51,696 nucleotides of DNA from Candidatus Gastranaerophilales bacterium (GTDB lineage: Bacteria > Cyanobacteriota > Vampirovibrionia > Gastranaerophilales > Gastranaerophilaceae), in contig CALUWJ010000013.1 of the NCBI GenBank assembly GCA_944324455.1, positions 1-51,696 of the forward strand, given 5' to 3'. Under the pieces are notes generated by a model. It was not told where the DNA came from. It ran no database searches and saw nothing but the letters and a program-made list of their open reading frames with translations. Shown piece by piece: positions 26,948 through 35,180 of the stretch. How positions within the stretch are numbered: position 1 is the stretch's first letter; every line of letters starts with the position of its first letter. The position numbers and the translations under genes were made by a program.

Positions 26948-27319
26948 ATGAAAAAATTATTACTTGTTTTAGTTTTAATAGTAGGAGCTATTTTTACTTG
27001 CAGTCAAACGATAGGAGCAAAAATGAACAATAACACAATTACAGAAGTTAGAGCATCTCACATTTTAGTTTTAGATGAACAACAAGCAAAAGATTTAAAA
27101 ACAAAAATCGATAACAATGAAATTTCTTTTGAAGACGCTGCAAAAGAATATTCTCAATGTCCATCAAAAGCTCAAGGCGGAGATTTAGGCTATTTCGGCC
27201 GCGGTATGATGGTTAAAGAATTTGAAACAGCCGCTTTTGACGGCGAAGTTGGAAAAGTAACAGACCCTGTTAAAACCCAATTCGGCTGGCACTTAATTAA
27301 AGTCATTGATAAGAAATAA
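26948..27319 (+). CDS. Exported parvulin-type peptidyl-prolyl isomerase
   Basis: The start at MKKLLLV is set by AAAAGGAGAG about 6 nt upstream; an upstream in-frame ATG at 26909 has none. A signal peptide (about 1-23) leads into a single PpiC/rotamase domain (about 32-122): VRASHILVLDE, FEDAAKEYSQCPSKAQGGDL, GYFGRGMMVKEFE, VKTQFGWHLIKV. It would assist folding of secreted proteins in the periplasm. At 123 residues it has no extra chaperone domain, unlike SurA or PrsA. A terminator follows immediately. Confidence 0.9.
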   Translation: MKKLLLVLVLIVGAIFTCSQTIGAKMNNNTITEVRASHILVLDEQQAKDLKTKIDNNEISFEDAAKEYSQCPSKAQGGDLGYFGRGMMVKEFETAAFDGEVGKVTDPVKTQFGWHLIKVIDKK

Positions 27320-27322
27320 TTT

Positions 27323-27350
27323 AAAACCCGCTTAAATAAGCGGGTTTTTT
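27323..27350. terminator. Bidirectional intrinsic terminator
   Basis: AAAACCCGCTTA pairs with TAAGCGGGTTTT. It serves the parvulin gene and the convergent coiled-coil gene, whose stop lies within it. Confidence 0.88.
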
Positions 27351-27862
27351 AATAAACTTTTGTGTTCTTTTTCCAGTGAAATCAGTTCTTGTTCTAAAAG
27401 AAGCAGCTCAAATTTTAGTGCCGAAATTTGTTTTTTTGATTCTGTTTCTATTTGAAATATTTTATTGTCTAAAGTTGCAATGGCTCTATTTGCAGCTGAT
27501 CTAACTGCTTGCTGACAATCTCTTTTTGATTGAATTTGTGTATTTGTATTATTTTTTGTTTCATCAATTTTTTTTCTTATTTTTTGCATTTTTGAGAAAA
27601 TTTCGTCTCTTCTTTGAGAAAAACAAGCAAAAGGGTCTTTAGAACATAATCCATATTCATATTGAGTTTTTGAAATATCATTTTCAGCAACATTTTCTTT
27701 TAATTTTAAATCAGGTTCTATGAAAAGCATATTTTTTTTATTTTCCATATTAATAATAGGATATTTTTTAGAAATTTTATCATCCACATCTAAATATAAA
27801 TCATTTTTATTTAGACTTGATGAATTTTTAAAAGAAATTAAATTAATGGGTGCAATATTCAT
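27332..27862 (-). CDS. Coiled-coil protein with MNIxPxNLxxF N-terminus, long paralogue (176 aa)
   Basis: The N-terminus MNIAPINLISFKNSS closely matches that of the neighbour at 27915-28250 (MNILPVNLVAFNKSS). The following 60 residues are polar. Residues about 85-175 form a long coiled coil (QTESKKQISALKFELLLLEQ type heptads, ending LEKEHKSLLK). It has no signal peptide or membrane helix. Two tandem genes with the same N-terminal tag and coiled-coil tail suggest duplication. The tag may be a localisation or assembly signal; that is inference. Confidence 0.75.
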   Translation of the reverse strand: MNIAPINLISFKNSSSLNKNDLYLDVDDKISKKYPIINMENKKNMLFIEPDLKLKENVAENDISKTQYEYGLCSKDPFACFSQRRDEIFSKMQKIRKKIDETKNNTNTQIQSKRDCQQAVRSAANRAIATLDNKIFQIETESKKQISALKFELLLLEQELISLEKEHKSLLKNPLI

Positions 27863-27914
27863 AAATTATCCTTTTTGTATTGTGATTATATAAAACACCT
27901 AAAAAAAATATTTG

Positions 27915-28250
27915 CTAAATGTGATATTGATTTTGCAAACTTGTTATTTCATTTTGAAGTGTTGATTTATCCTTATTTGCTTGGTTTTTTAAATCATCTT
28001 TTTCTCTTTCTAAAGCTGATATTTGTTTTGTTTCATCATCTTTAATTTGTCTTTCTTGCGACTCAATTTGATTAATATCGTTATTTAATGATTTATCTAC
28101 CTCTTTGATTTGCTTTCTAATATCATCAATTTGCTTATTTATTTCATATTTTTCACCATTTGTCATTGTTTGAATTGCGCTTTTAAATTTAATTCTTTTA
28201 GAAATTGAGGATTTATTAAAAGCTACTAAATTAACAGGCAGAATATTCAT
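27915..28250 (-). CDS. Coiled-coil protein with MNIxPxNLxxF N-terminus, short paralogue (111 aa)
   Basis: The start is at MNILPVN because GGAGGAAATTTT precedes it; a longer frame to 28382 runs through the fabI terminator and is rejected. After the shared N-terminal tag comes KRIKFKSAI (an F-K type word like TFKG in the gene at 2065), then an almost uninterrupted coiled coil (about 35-110: NKQIDDIRKQIKEVDKSLNN). It is probably a rod-like homo- or hetero-oligomer with the neighbouring paralogue. No catalytic motif. Function unknown. Confidence 0.7.
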   Translation of the reverse strand: MNILPVNLVAFNKSSISKRIKFKSAIQTMTNGEKYEINKQIDDIRKQIKEVDKSLNNDINQIESQERQIKDDETKQISALEREKDDLKNQANKDKSTLQNEITSLQNQYHI

Positions 28251-28309
28251 AAAATTTCCTCCCGATTTTTTCTTACACCTATACAAAACACGAAAAAAAA
28301 TAATTTGAC

Positions 28310-28341
28310 AAAAGACCCGCATTAAATTTTGCGGGTCTTTT
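28310..28341 (-). terminator. Intrinsic terminator of fabI
   Basis: AAAAGACCCGC and GCGGGTCTTTT pair around an A/T-rich loop, 13 nt after the fabI stop on the minus strand. Confidence 0.85.
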
Positions 28342-28353
28342 AGCGAAAATTTT

Positions 28354-29160
28354 TTATTCAAATTTAATTTGTGCCATTTCATCTAATGAAGCAAAAACTT
28401 CGCTTGCTCCACAATCCACAAATTGAACTTGAGCAGTTACGCCTGATGATAAGTCAGATAGTAAATATAATCCTGCTTTTCCAACTTCTTGAACAGTTGG
28501 TGTGCGTTTCAAAGGAGCTTTTAGAGCATTTGCTTTAAGCATTCTATCAAATCCGCCGATACCTTTTGCTGCCATTGTTTTAATTGGTCCTGCTGATAAG
28601 CAGTTACATCTAATATTGTATTTTCCAAGGTCAGCAGCGATAAATCTCATAGAGCTTTCTAAAGCAGCTTTAGCTACACCCATAATATTGTAATTTGCAA
28701 CAACTTTAGTTGCACCAAGATAAGTTAAAGCAAGGATTGAACCACCGCCTGACGCTTCCATTTGAGGTTTAGCATATTTTACAATAGTAACAAGAGAATA
28801 AGCACTAACATGCATTGCTAAATCCCAACCTTCGCGAGAAACTGTATAAAAATCACCAACTAAATCATCTTTATTAGCAAATGCAACAGCATGAACAACA
28901 AAATCTAATTTATCATAGATTTTAGCATATTCATCAAAAACTTTTTTAACATCTTCTTCTTTTGTAACGTCACATTCAACGCACATTTTAGCATTCATTG
29001 ATTCTGCTATTGGGCGAACTCTTTTTTCCATTGCTTCATTAGCATAAGTAAAAGCAATTTCAGCTCCTTGAGCTGACAATTGTTCAGCTATAGCGTTAGC
29101 TATACCAAATTTATTAGAAACACCAAAAATAATACCTTTTTTGCCGTCCATTAAACCCAT
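28354..29160 (-). CDS. fabI: Enoyl-[acyl-carrier-protein] reductase (NADH)
   Basis: Last reduction step of fatty-acid elongation. It has a short-chain-dehydrogenase fold with the FabI-type nucleotide motif GIIFGVSNKFGIANAIAEQL (about 9-28), and the catalytic Tyr-Lys pair in the region LTYLGATKVVANYNIMGVAK (Tyr and Lys about 6-7 residues apart, typical of FabI). The substrate loop is LSAGPIKTMAAKGI. The start is at MGLMDGKK because GGGAG lies 7 nt upstream; the longer frame is rejected. It is 268 aa, normal length. A structured RNA lies about 80 nt upstream. Confidence 0.95.
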   Translation of the reverse strand: MGLMDGKKGIIFGVSNKFGIANAIAEQLSAQGAEIAFTYANEAMEKRVRPIAESMNAKMCVECDVTKEEDVKKVFDEYAKIYDKLDFVVHAVAFANKDDLVGDFYTVSREGWDLAMHVSAYSLVTIVKYAKPQMEASGGGSILALTYLGATKVVANYNIMGVAKAALESSMRFIAADLGKYNIRCNCLSAGPIKTMAAKGIGGFDRMLKANALKAPLKRTPTVQEVGKAGLYLLSDLSSGVTAQVQFVDCGASEVFASLDEMAQIKFE

Positions 29161-29242
29161 AATATTCTCCCTTTCATTTTTAATAAATAGATTATAATAC
29201 AAAGGGCTTAAATATGCAAAAACAAGGAAAGTTTAACAAATT

Positions 29243-29336
29243 AAAAAGCCGTCTTGTTCGACCGATAAGGGCTTATTCCGGCATACTCCGACCCAAAAAT
29301 CATTCTCGTTAAACGATATTCGAACAACACGACTTT
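29243..29336 (-). ncRNA. Candidate structured small RNA upstream of fabI
   Basis: On the minus strand a 94-nt segment is closed by AAAGTCGT-TTGTTCGA pairing with TCGAACAAGACGGCTTT (16 of 17 positions). It contains an inner hairpin (TCGTTTAACGA) and a GGG...CCC element around CGGAGTATGCCG. It ends with T5, as an intrinsic terminator would. It follows the hppA terminator, so it is either an independent RNA of SRP-RNA size or a fabI leader. I do not see the conserved SRP tetraloop region. Confidence 0.45.
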
Positions 29337-29370
29337 ATATATTCATGATAATAGATTTATTAATATTTTA

Positions 29371-29400
29371 AAAGAGTCGATTTAAATATCGACTCTTTTT
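29371..29400 (-). terminator. Intrinsic terminator of the pyrophosphatase gene
   Basis: AAAGAGTCGATTTA pairs with TATCGACTCTTT and is flanked by A and T runs, 19 nt after the gene's stop on the minus strand. Confidence 0.85.
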
Positions 29401-29418
29401 ATAATCAATTATTCCAAT

Positions 29419-31830
29419 CTAGCCTCTTTTAGGTATTCTCATTGAATAAAAGGACCTTATTACAAACACCAAAGCTACAATTAAAAATACAACTCCTGCA
29501 ATTCGAGCGTATGTTGCAAATTGGGCGCTTAGCGCTATTTCCATAGCTAAAAGTCCAAATAAAGTTGTAAATTTAATTATAGGGTTCATTGCAACTGATG
29601 AAGTATCTTTGAATGGGTCGCCAACGGTATCACCCACAACTGTTGCATCATGCAAAGGTGTACCTTTTTCATCTAAATCAACTTCAACAATTTTTTTAGC
29701 GTTATCCCAGCAACCGCCTGCGTTTGCCATAAATACTGCTTGGAATAAACCAAATACAGCAATTGCAATTAAATAGCTAATAAAGAACGATACAGCCTGT
29801 TTTGTTGAAACGGGTGCTGATAAAAATGCAAAAGCTAATGCAAAAGAAAATAAAGCAACAAAGATATTAAACATACCTTTTTGAGCGTATTGTGTGCAGA
29901 TTTTTACTACTTCTTTTGAATTTTCAAGGTTTGCTTTTTTATCATCTGCTTCACCTAATTTGATGTGCTTTTTGATATATTCAACAGCAGAATAAGCTCC
30001 TGTTGTAACAGCTTGCATAGAAGCTCCTGAGAACCAATATATTACTGCACCCCCTGAAATAAAACCTAATAATGTATATGGGTTCAAAAGGCTTAAAATA
30101 CTTTCAGGATTGATATTTAATACATTTTTAATAACTAATATTAAAGAAAATATCATTGTAGTAGCACCCACAACAGCAGTTCCTATTAAAACAGGCTTAG
30201 ATGTAGCTTTAAAGGTGTTACCTGCGCCGTCATTTTCTTCAAGATATTTTTTTGCGTTTTCAAAATCAGGATTAAAACCATAAGCTTTTTGAATTTGCAA
30301 TTGAATATCTGGTTGTTCTTCAATTAATGATAATTCATAAACTGATTGAGCGTTATCTGTAACAGGTCCATAGCTATCAACCGCAATAGTTACAGGACCC
30401 ATTCCCAAAAAGCCGAATGCAACCAAACCAAAAGCAAAAACAGTAGGATAAATCATAATATTTTGAATATATCCGCTGGCTAAACATGCTAAAGCCATTA
30501 ATAATACTATGATTGCACCAATCCAAAATCCTGAAAAATTACCTGATACAATACCGGATAAAATTGTTAAAGACGCTCCACCTTCTCTTGAAGCTCTAAC
30601 AACTTCTTTTGTATGTTTTGCTTTTGGGCTTGTGAAAACTTTTGTTGCTTCAGGTATTAAAGCTGCTCCCAGTGTTCCGCAAGAAATAATTATTGAAAAC
30701 ACCAGCCACATGTTATTTGGCATTGAAGCTAAAAGCCATTTACTTACTGAAAAAGTCATAATTATTGATAAAATTGAAGTTAACCAAACAAGGCTTGTTA
30801 AAGGTTGTTCAAAATCAAATCTTATATTTTTCTTTTCGCAAGCTTTTGCATAAAATCTTGTTTTTACATTATTAAATAAATAAGCAACAATTGATGTAAT
30901 TATCATCAAAAATCTCATAGTGAAAATCCAAGCTAAAAGTTGAATTTGATATTGAGGAAATACTGCAAGAATAATAAAACTAACTAATGCAACTCCTGTT
31001 ACGCCATAAGTTTCAAAACCGTCTGCAGAAGGTCCAATACTATCACCAGCGTTATCACCCGTACAATCTGCAATAACACCAGGATTTCTTGGGTCGTCTT
31101 CTTTAATTCCAAATTGAATTTTCATTAAATCAGAACCAATATCGGCAATTTTTGTAAAAATACCGCCTGCAACACGAAGTGCAGAAGCACCAAGGCTTTC
31201 ACCAATTGCAAAACCAATAAAGCAAGCACCCGCCAATTTAGATGGAACAAACAAAAGAATAATAAGCATTAATATCAATTCAACAGAAACTAATACAACA
31301 CCTATGCTCATGCCCGCTCTTAAAGGTACATTTAAGCAATATAGGGGTTTTGAATGTAATGCCAAAAATGAAGTTCTGGAATTTGCAAGAGTATTCATTC
31401 TTATTCCAAACCAAGCAACTAAATATGAGCCTAAAATACCGATTATAGACCATAAAAGGATTAATCCGACTGCTTTTAAGCCCATGTGTTGCAAAACACC
31501 GAAGTAATAAGAAATGCATAATACAATTAAAATTTCCAACAAAATTAAAAACTTGCCTTGTTGAATTAAATATGTTTTACAAGTTTCAAAAATTGTTGTT
31601 GCAACATTGTCCATCAAAGGATGAACTTTGATTTTTTTAATTTTAAAAAATTCTACTAATCCAAAAATCGTTCCTAAAACTGCAACCCCTATTCCAACAA
31701 GTAAAAGATTAAAACTAAAAGGGTCTTGTTTAAAATCAGGAACGATTAAATTTGCTTCAGAAGCAAATGCGCCTAAATTGCCCATAAAAAGCGACAATAT
31801 TAAAAGCACATTTTTAAATGTTTTTTTCAT
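29419..31830 (-). CDS. hppA: Membrane-bound ion-pumping pyrophosphatase
   Basis: Couples pyrophosphate hydrolysis to H+ or Na+ export. About 16 membrane helices. Substrate-site motifs are DIGSDL, EDDPRNPGVIADCTGDNAGD, DNAQS and VVGDTVGDPFKDTSS. The segment after DNAGD reads SIGPSADGFETYG, in place of the CAGMAADLFESY of common forms, marking a divergent subfamily. The K+-dependence site reads GNTFKAT, with Lys where K+-independent enzymes have Lys. The start is at MKKTFKN because AAGGA lies about 10 nt upstream; this begins with a signal-like helix. It is 803 aa. Pumped ion not decidable by eye. Confidence 0.94.
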   Translation of the reverse strand: MKKTFKNVLLILSLFMGNLGAFASEANLIVPDFKQDPFSFNLLLVGIGVAVLGTIFGLVEFFKIKKIKVHPLMDNVATTIFETCKTYLIQQGKFLILLEILIVLCISYYFGVLQHMGLKAVGLILLWSIIGILGSYLVAWFGIRMNTLANSRTSFLALHSKPLYCLNVPLRAGMSIGVVLVSVELILMLIILLFVPSKLAGACFIGFAIGESLGASALRVAGGIFTKIADIGSDLMKIQFGIKEDDPRNPGVIADCTGDNAGDSIGPSADGFETYGVTGVALVSFIILAVFPQYQIQLLAWIFTMRFLMIITSIVAYLFNNVKTRFYAKACEKKNIRFDFEQPLTSLVWLTSILSIIMTFSVSKWLLASMPNNMWLVFSIIISCGTLGAALIPEATKVFTSPKAKHTKEVVRASREGGASLTILSGIVSGNFSGFWIGAIIVLLMALACLASGYIQNIMIYPTVFAFGLVAFGFLGMGPVTIAVDSYGPVTDNAQSVYELSLIEEQPDIQLQIQKAYGFNPDFENAKKYLEENDGAGNTFKATSKPVLIGTAVVGATTMIFSLILVIKNVLNINPESILSLLNPYTLLGFISGGAVIYWFSGASMQAVTTGAYSAVEYIKKHIKLGEADDKKANLENSKEVVKICTQYAQKGMFNIFVALFSFALAFAFLSAPVSTKQAVSFFISYLIAIAVFGLFQAVFMANAGGCWDNAKKIVEVDLDEKGTPLHDATVVGDTVGDPFKDTSSVAMNPIIKFTTLFGLLAMEIALSAQFATYARIAGVVFLIVALVFVIRSFYSMRIPKRG

Positions 31831-31918
31831 TGGTACTAATTCCTTCATCATATAAATACAATTATGAATAGAATTATACCCCTTATTTGAATAATTGGTA
31901 TCAACCAAATAAGCCAAA

Positions 31919-32635
31919 TTAGCCTATAAATCTGGAAAATACTTTAATATAGATTAAAATTGAACCAATTATCAATAATATTCCTGATATTTTCATTAAA
32001 ACTTCAGAAACATTAGAGAAATTTTTAACTCCTTTTAAAAATGAAGTGAAAACTCCTGCTAAAATTACAACAACGCCTTGTCCGATTGAGAATAAAAACA
32101 ACATTAAAGCCGCTAAAACCATGCTTTTTGTTAATGTTGCAAAGCTCATTATCCCAGCCAATATCGGAGTAGAACAAGGGCTTGAAGCAAAAGCGAAAAG
32201 AACACCTATTATAAAAGGATATACAAATAAGCTTGCACCTTTATTTTGCGGGAATTTTTTAACTACAGGGGCTAAATTAAGCTCAATTAAACCTAAAAGA
32301 TTTAAACCAAAAACCAGTATTAAAGAAGCTAAAAATAATATCCAATAAGAACCCCCAAGAGAAACAAATACGCTTCCGCTAACGGCACAAATTACTCCTA
32401 TTATAGATAAAATAAAAGCTAAACCCAAAGTAAAGGAGGTTAGTTGGATAAATGTTTTTAATTTATTTTCATCACCATATCCGCCGACATAACCTACAAT
32501 TAAAGGAAGCATGCCGATTGAACAAGGTGAAATTGAAGACAATACACCACCCAAAAAAGAAGCCAATAAAAATATCGGCGAAAATTCCCCCTTTGATAAA
32601 TATTCAACTAAATTATTTGTTAATTGCGCTATCAT
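31919..32635 (-). CDS. CcdA/DsbD-type thiol:disulfide membrane transporter
   Basis: Moves reducing equivalents across the inner membrane. It has six membrane helices. Cysteines lie in the first and fourth helices in the expected contexts (ISPCSIGMLPLIVGYVGGYG, and SSPCSTPILAGIMSF). 238 aa. Its start overlaps by one base the stop of the thioredoxin-like gene 32635-33051. It forms a redox pair with that gene and likely draws electrons from thioredoxin, for which trxB is encoded next door on the other strand. Confidence 0.92.
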   Translation of the reverse strand: MIAQLTNNLVEYLSKGEFSPIFLLASFLGGVLSSISPCSIGMLPLIVGYVGGYGDENKLKTFIQLTSFTLGLAFILSIIGVICAVSGSVFVSLGGSYWILFLASLILVFGLNLLGLIELNLAPVVKKFPQNKGASLFVYPFIIGVLFAFASSPCSTPILAGIMSFATLTKSMVLAALMLFLFSIGQGVVVILAGVFTSFLKGVKNFSNVSEVLMKISGILLIIGSILIYIKVFSRFIG

Positions 32636-33051
32636 TATTTTATACCGTTTATAATTTCTATAATTTCATCTGATTTCATAGCACCTTCGTATCTTTTAGC
32701 AACGTTACCGTTTTTATCTAAAAATACTAAAGTAGGTACTAGTGTAACTTTATATTTTTTAATCATAGATTTATTATAGTCTTTATCTTTACCCACATTT
32801 TCTACAACATTAATTTCTTCAACCAAAACTTCATCTTTGTAGTTTTTCATTGCCTTAGTTATTTCTTCACTTGCTTCTTTACATTCTGAACACATTGGAG
32901 AAGAAAATTTAACTATTTTTGCTTTTGAAACAGGTGTTTCAGTTGCGCTTTTAGCTTTGCACATAATTGCATTTTGAGCTTTTGCGTCTAAATAAGCATA
33001 TAAACCTAAAGGTAAGACAAATATTAATAATACTATAATCCAATTTTTCAT
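32635..33051 (-). CDS. Membrane-anchored thioredoxin-like protein
   Basis: An N-terminal membrane helix (about 4-20) is followed by a thioredoxin fold (about 45-135). The redox motif is CSEC (KFSSPMCSECKEASEEI) in place of CGPC. The cis-Pro is in the segment VTLVPTLVFLDKNGNVAKR. Active outside the cytoplasm, probably reduced by the CcdA-like partner with which it overlaps. Candidate substrates are cytochrome or other disulfide proteins; none is nearby. Confidence 0.9.
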   Translation of the reverse strand: MKNWIIVLLIFVLPLGLYAYLDAKAQNAIMCKAKSATETPVSKAKIVKFSSPMCSECKEASEEITKAMKNYKDEVLVEEINVVENVGKDKDYNKSMIKKYKVTLVPTLVFLDKNGNVAKRYEGAMKSDEIIEIINGIK

Positions 33052-33230
33052 TATTTTTTCCTCTTTTATTTTACGTTTTTATTATAAACATAAAAAATTT
33101 TTTTATAAATTAGACTGGTTATTAATTAATTTTTTTATAAAAAGCATAAATAATCAAGGAACAAAAATAAAAATTCAATCGTCTTTAAAATTGGATTTAT
33201 GTTAATATTTATTATAAGAGAGTTGAGATT

Positions 33231-34175
33231 ATGACAGATAAAATTTTTGATTGTATTATCTTGGGCGGTGGTCCTGCGGGTTTATCAAGTGCTCTATATT
33301 GCGCTAGAGGTAATTTAGATTGCGCTATTGTGGATAACAATGCAATAGGCGGAACTCCTGTTAATTATAGCGAAGTTGAAAATTATTTAGGCTTTGATAA
33401 AATCAAAGGTTTTGAATTAAGCGAGAAATTTGAACAGCATGTAGATAGTTTTAATGTTGAAAAATTTCCTTATGAAGAAATTAAAAAAGTAGATTTAATT
33501 TCTCCAATTAAAACTATTGAAACACAAGATAAAATCTTGAAAACAAGAACAGTTATTATTGCAACAGGTGCAAGAAATAAAAAACTTAATGTAAAAGGTG
33601 AAGATGAATTTTATGCAAAAGGTGTCAGCTATTGCGCTGTTTGTGATGGTGCTTTTTATAAAGATAAAGTTGTTGCTGTTGTGGGGGGTGGAAATTCTGC
33701 TCTTGAAGAAGCGCTATATTTAACAAGATTTGCTAAAAAAGTTTATTTAATTCATCGTAGAGATGAATTTAGAGCAGATAAAATTGTTCAGAATCGAATT
33801 AAGCACAATAAAAAAATAGAATTTATTTTAAATTCAAATGTTGTTGAAATTTTAGGAAAAGAAAAAGTTGAGAAAATAAAAGTAGAAAACACTAAAACAA
33901 ATAAAATAAAGGAATTAAAAATAGATGGAATTTTTCCATATATCGGAATAGAACCAAACAGCGAACTTTTTAATTCACAGATTGAACAAGATAGTTTTGG
34001 GTTTATAATAACTGATGAAACCATGAAAACAAATAGAGATGGAGTTTATGCAATAGGTGATATCAGAAAAACTCCTCTAAGACAAATTATAACGGCTGTT
34101 TCTGATGGTGCAATAGCAGGAGTTGAAGCGGCAAGATATTTAATGAATACAAAGACAATGACAATAAGGAAGTAG
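33231..34175 (+). CDS. trxB: Thioredoxin-disulfide reductase
   Basis: NADPH-dependent flavoenzyme that reduces thioredoxin. Visible are the FAD motif IILGGGPAGLSSALYCARG (about 8-26), redox cysteines in YCAVCDGAF (about 137-145), the NADPH motif VVGGGNSALEEALYL and HRRDEFRAD, and the second FAD motif GVYAIGDI near residue 280. The 314 residues are normal. It is divergent from the thioredoxin-like/CcdA pair, completing a thiol-redox module, and 3 nt ahead of the zinc dehydrogenase gene. Confidence 0.95.
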   Translation: MTDKIFDCIILGGGPAGLSSALYCARGNLDCAIVDNNAIGGTPVNYSEVENYLGFDKIKGFELSEKFEQHVDSFNVEKFPYEEIKKVDLISPIKTIETQDKILKTRTVIIATGARNKKLNVKGEDEFYAKGVSYCAVCDGAFYKDKVVAVVGGGNSALEEALYLTRFAKKVYLIHRRDEFRADKIVQNRIKHNKKIEFILNSNVVEILGKEKVEKIKVENTKTNKIKELKIDGIFPYIGIEPNSELFNSQIEQDSFGFIITDETMKTNRDGVYAIGDIRKTPLRQIITAVSDGAIAGVEAARYLMNTKTMTIRK

Positions 34176-34178
34176 GAA

Positions 34179-35147
34179 ATGAAAGCATTAGTTTATGATG
34201 ACGGACTTAAATTAGATAAAAATTACCCCATGCCAAAATTGAAAGATGATGAAGTTTTAATTAAAACTTCAATGGTAGGTATTTGTAATACAGATTATGA
34301 AATCACTCAAGGCTATATGGGCTACAAAGGCGTTTTAGGTCATGAATTTGTCGGCGTGGTTGAAGCGGTTGGAAAAAATGCTCCTCAAAATTTAATTAAT
34401 AAAAGAGTAGTAGGTGAAATAAACTGTGCTTGCAATAATTGCTCTTATTGCAATCAAAATTTGCAAAGACACTGCCCAAACCGTTCAACACTTGGTATTT
34501 GGCAAAAAGACGGATGTTTTAGTGAATATTTTACCTTGCCTTATGAAAATGTTATTGAAATATCGCAAAATATCGATGATATAACTGCAACATTCACAGA
34601 ACCTTTAGCTGCTGCTTATGAAATTTTAGAACAAGTGCATATTAAGCCTGATTCTAAGGTTGCAATTTTAGGAGATGGCAAACTTGGTTTATGTGTTTCA
34701 TTGGTTTTTGCCGCTTTAAATATTGATTACGTTCATATTGGAAAACATGCTGAAAAACTTGAAATTTCAAAGAATTTGGGTGCTAAAACTTTATTGTTGG
34801 ATGAATTAAAAGAAAATCATAAAAAATCTTTTGATGTTGTTGTTGAAGCAACAGGCTCAACAGGCGGTTTTGAAACAAGCGCTTCTTTGGTTAAACCAAG
34901 AGGAGTTTTGGTTTTAAAAAGCACAATAGCAGCAAAAGAAGGGCTAAATTTAGCAAGCATCGTTGTTGATGAAATCACAATTGTAGGTTCAAGATGTGGA
35001 CAATTTAAACCCATATTAAGACTTTTAGAAAAAGGTAAAATTAATCCAAAACCATTGGTTTCAGGAATTTATAGTGTAAATGATTTTGAAAATGCTTTTG
35101 AAAAAAATGCTCAAAAAGGAACCTTGAAAGTTCTTGTAAAATTTTAA
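34179..35147 (+). CDS. Zinc-dependent alcohol dehydrogenase family protein
   Basis: Medium-chain dehydrogenase. The catalytic zinc ligand lies in VGICNTDYEI (Cys about 36) and the GHEFVGVVE segment (about 54-62). A structural zinc site lies in CACNNCSYCNQNLQRHC (about 88-104). A Rossmann fold (VAILGDGKLGL, about 166-176) follows. At 322 residues it is slightly shorter than typical ADHs (340-350). Substrate unknown; the sequence resembles the threonine/sorbitol dehydrogenase-like group. It is translated after trxB with a 3-nt gap. Confidence 0.9.
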   Translation: MKALVYDDGLKLDKNYPMPKLKDDEVLIKTSMVGICNTDYEITQGYMGYKGVLGHEFVGVVEAVGKNAPQNLINKRVVGEINCACNNCSYCNQNLQRHCPNRSTLGIWQKDGCFSEYFTLPYENVIEISQNIDDITATFTEPLAAAYEILEQVHIKPDSKVAILGDGKLGLCVSLVFAALNIDYVHIGKHAEKLEISKNLGAKTLLLDELKENHKKSFDVVVEATGSTGGFETSASLVKPRGVLVLKSTIAAKEGLNLASIVVDEITIVGSRCGQFKPILRLLEKGKINPKPLVSGIYSVNDFENAFEKNAQKGTLKVLVKF

Positions 35148-35157
35148 GATTAAAAAA

Positions 35158-35180
35158 CTGCCCTTGAAATCAAGGGCAGA
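35158..35180 (-). terminator. Intrinsic terminator of rnpB
   Basis: CTGCCCTTGA pairs with TCAAGGGCAG and on the minus strand is followed by T6, immediately after the rnpB 3' end. Confidence 0.85.

Noticed and set aside
28250-28382. N-terminal extension of the short coiled-coil protein
   Set aside because: The extension runs through the fabI terminator hairpin and lacks a ribosome site; the internal ATG has GGAGG.
29243-29336. SRP RNA (ffs)
   Set aside because: Size and rod shape fit, but the conserved apical GGAA tetraloop with the AGCAG strand is not seen, so it is left unassigned.
31280-31519. 79-residue open frame within hppA
   Set aside because: Shadow frame in the well-conserved pyrophosphatase gene.
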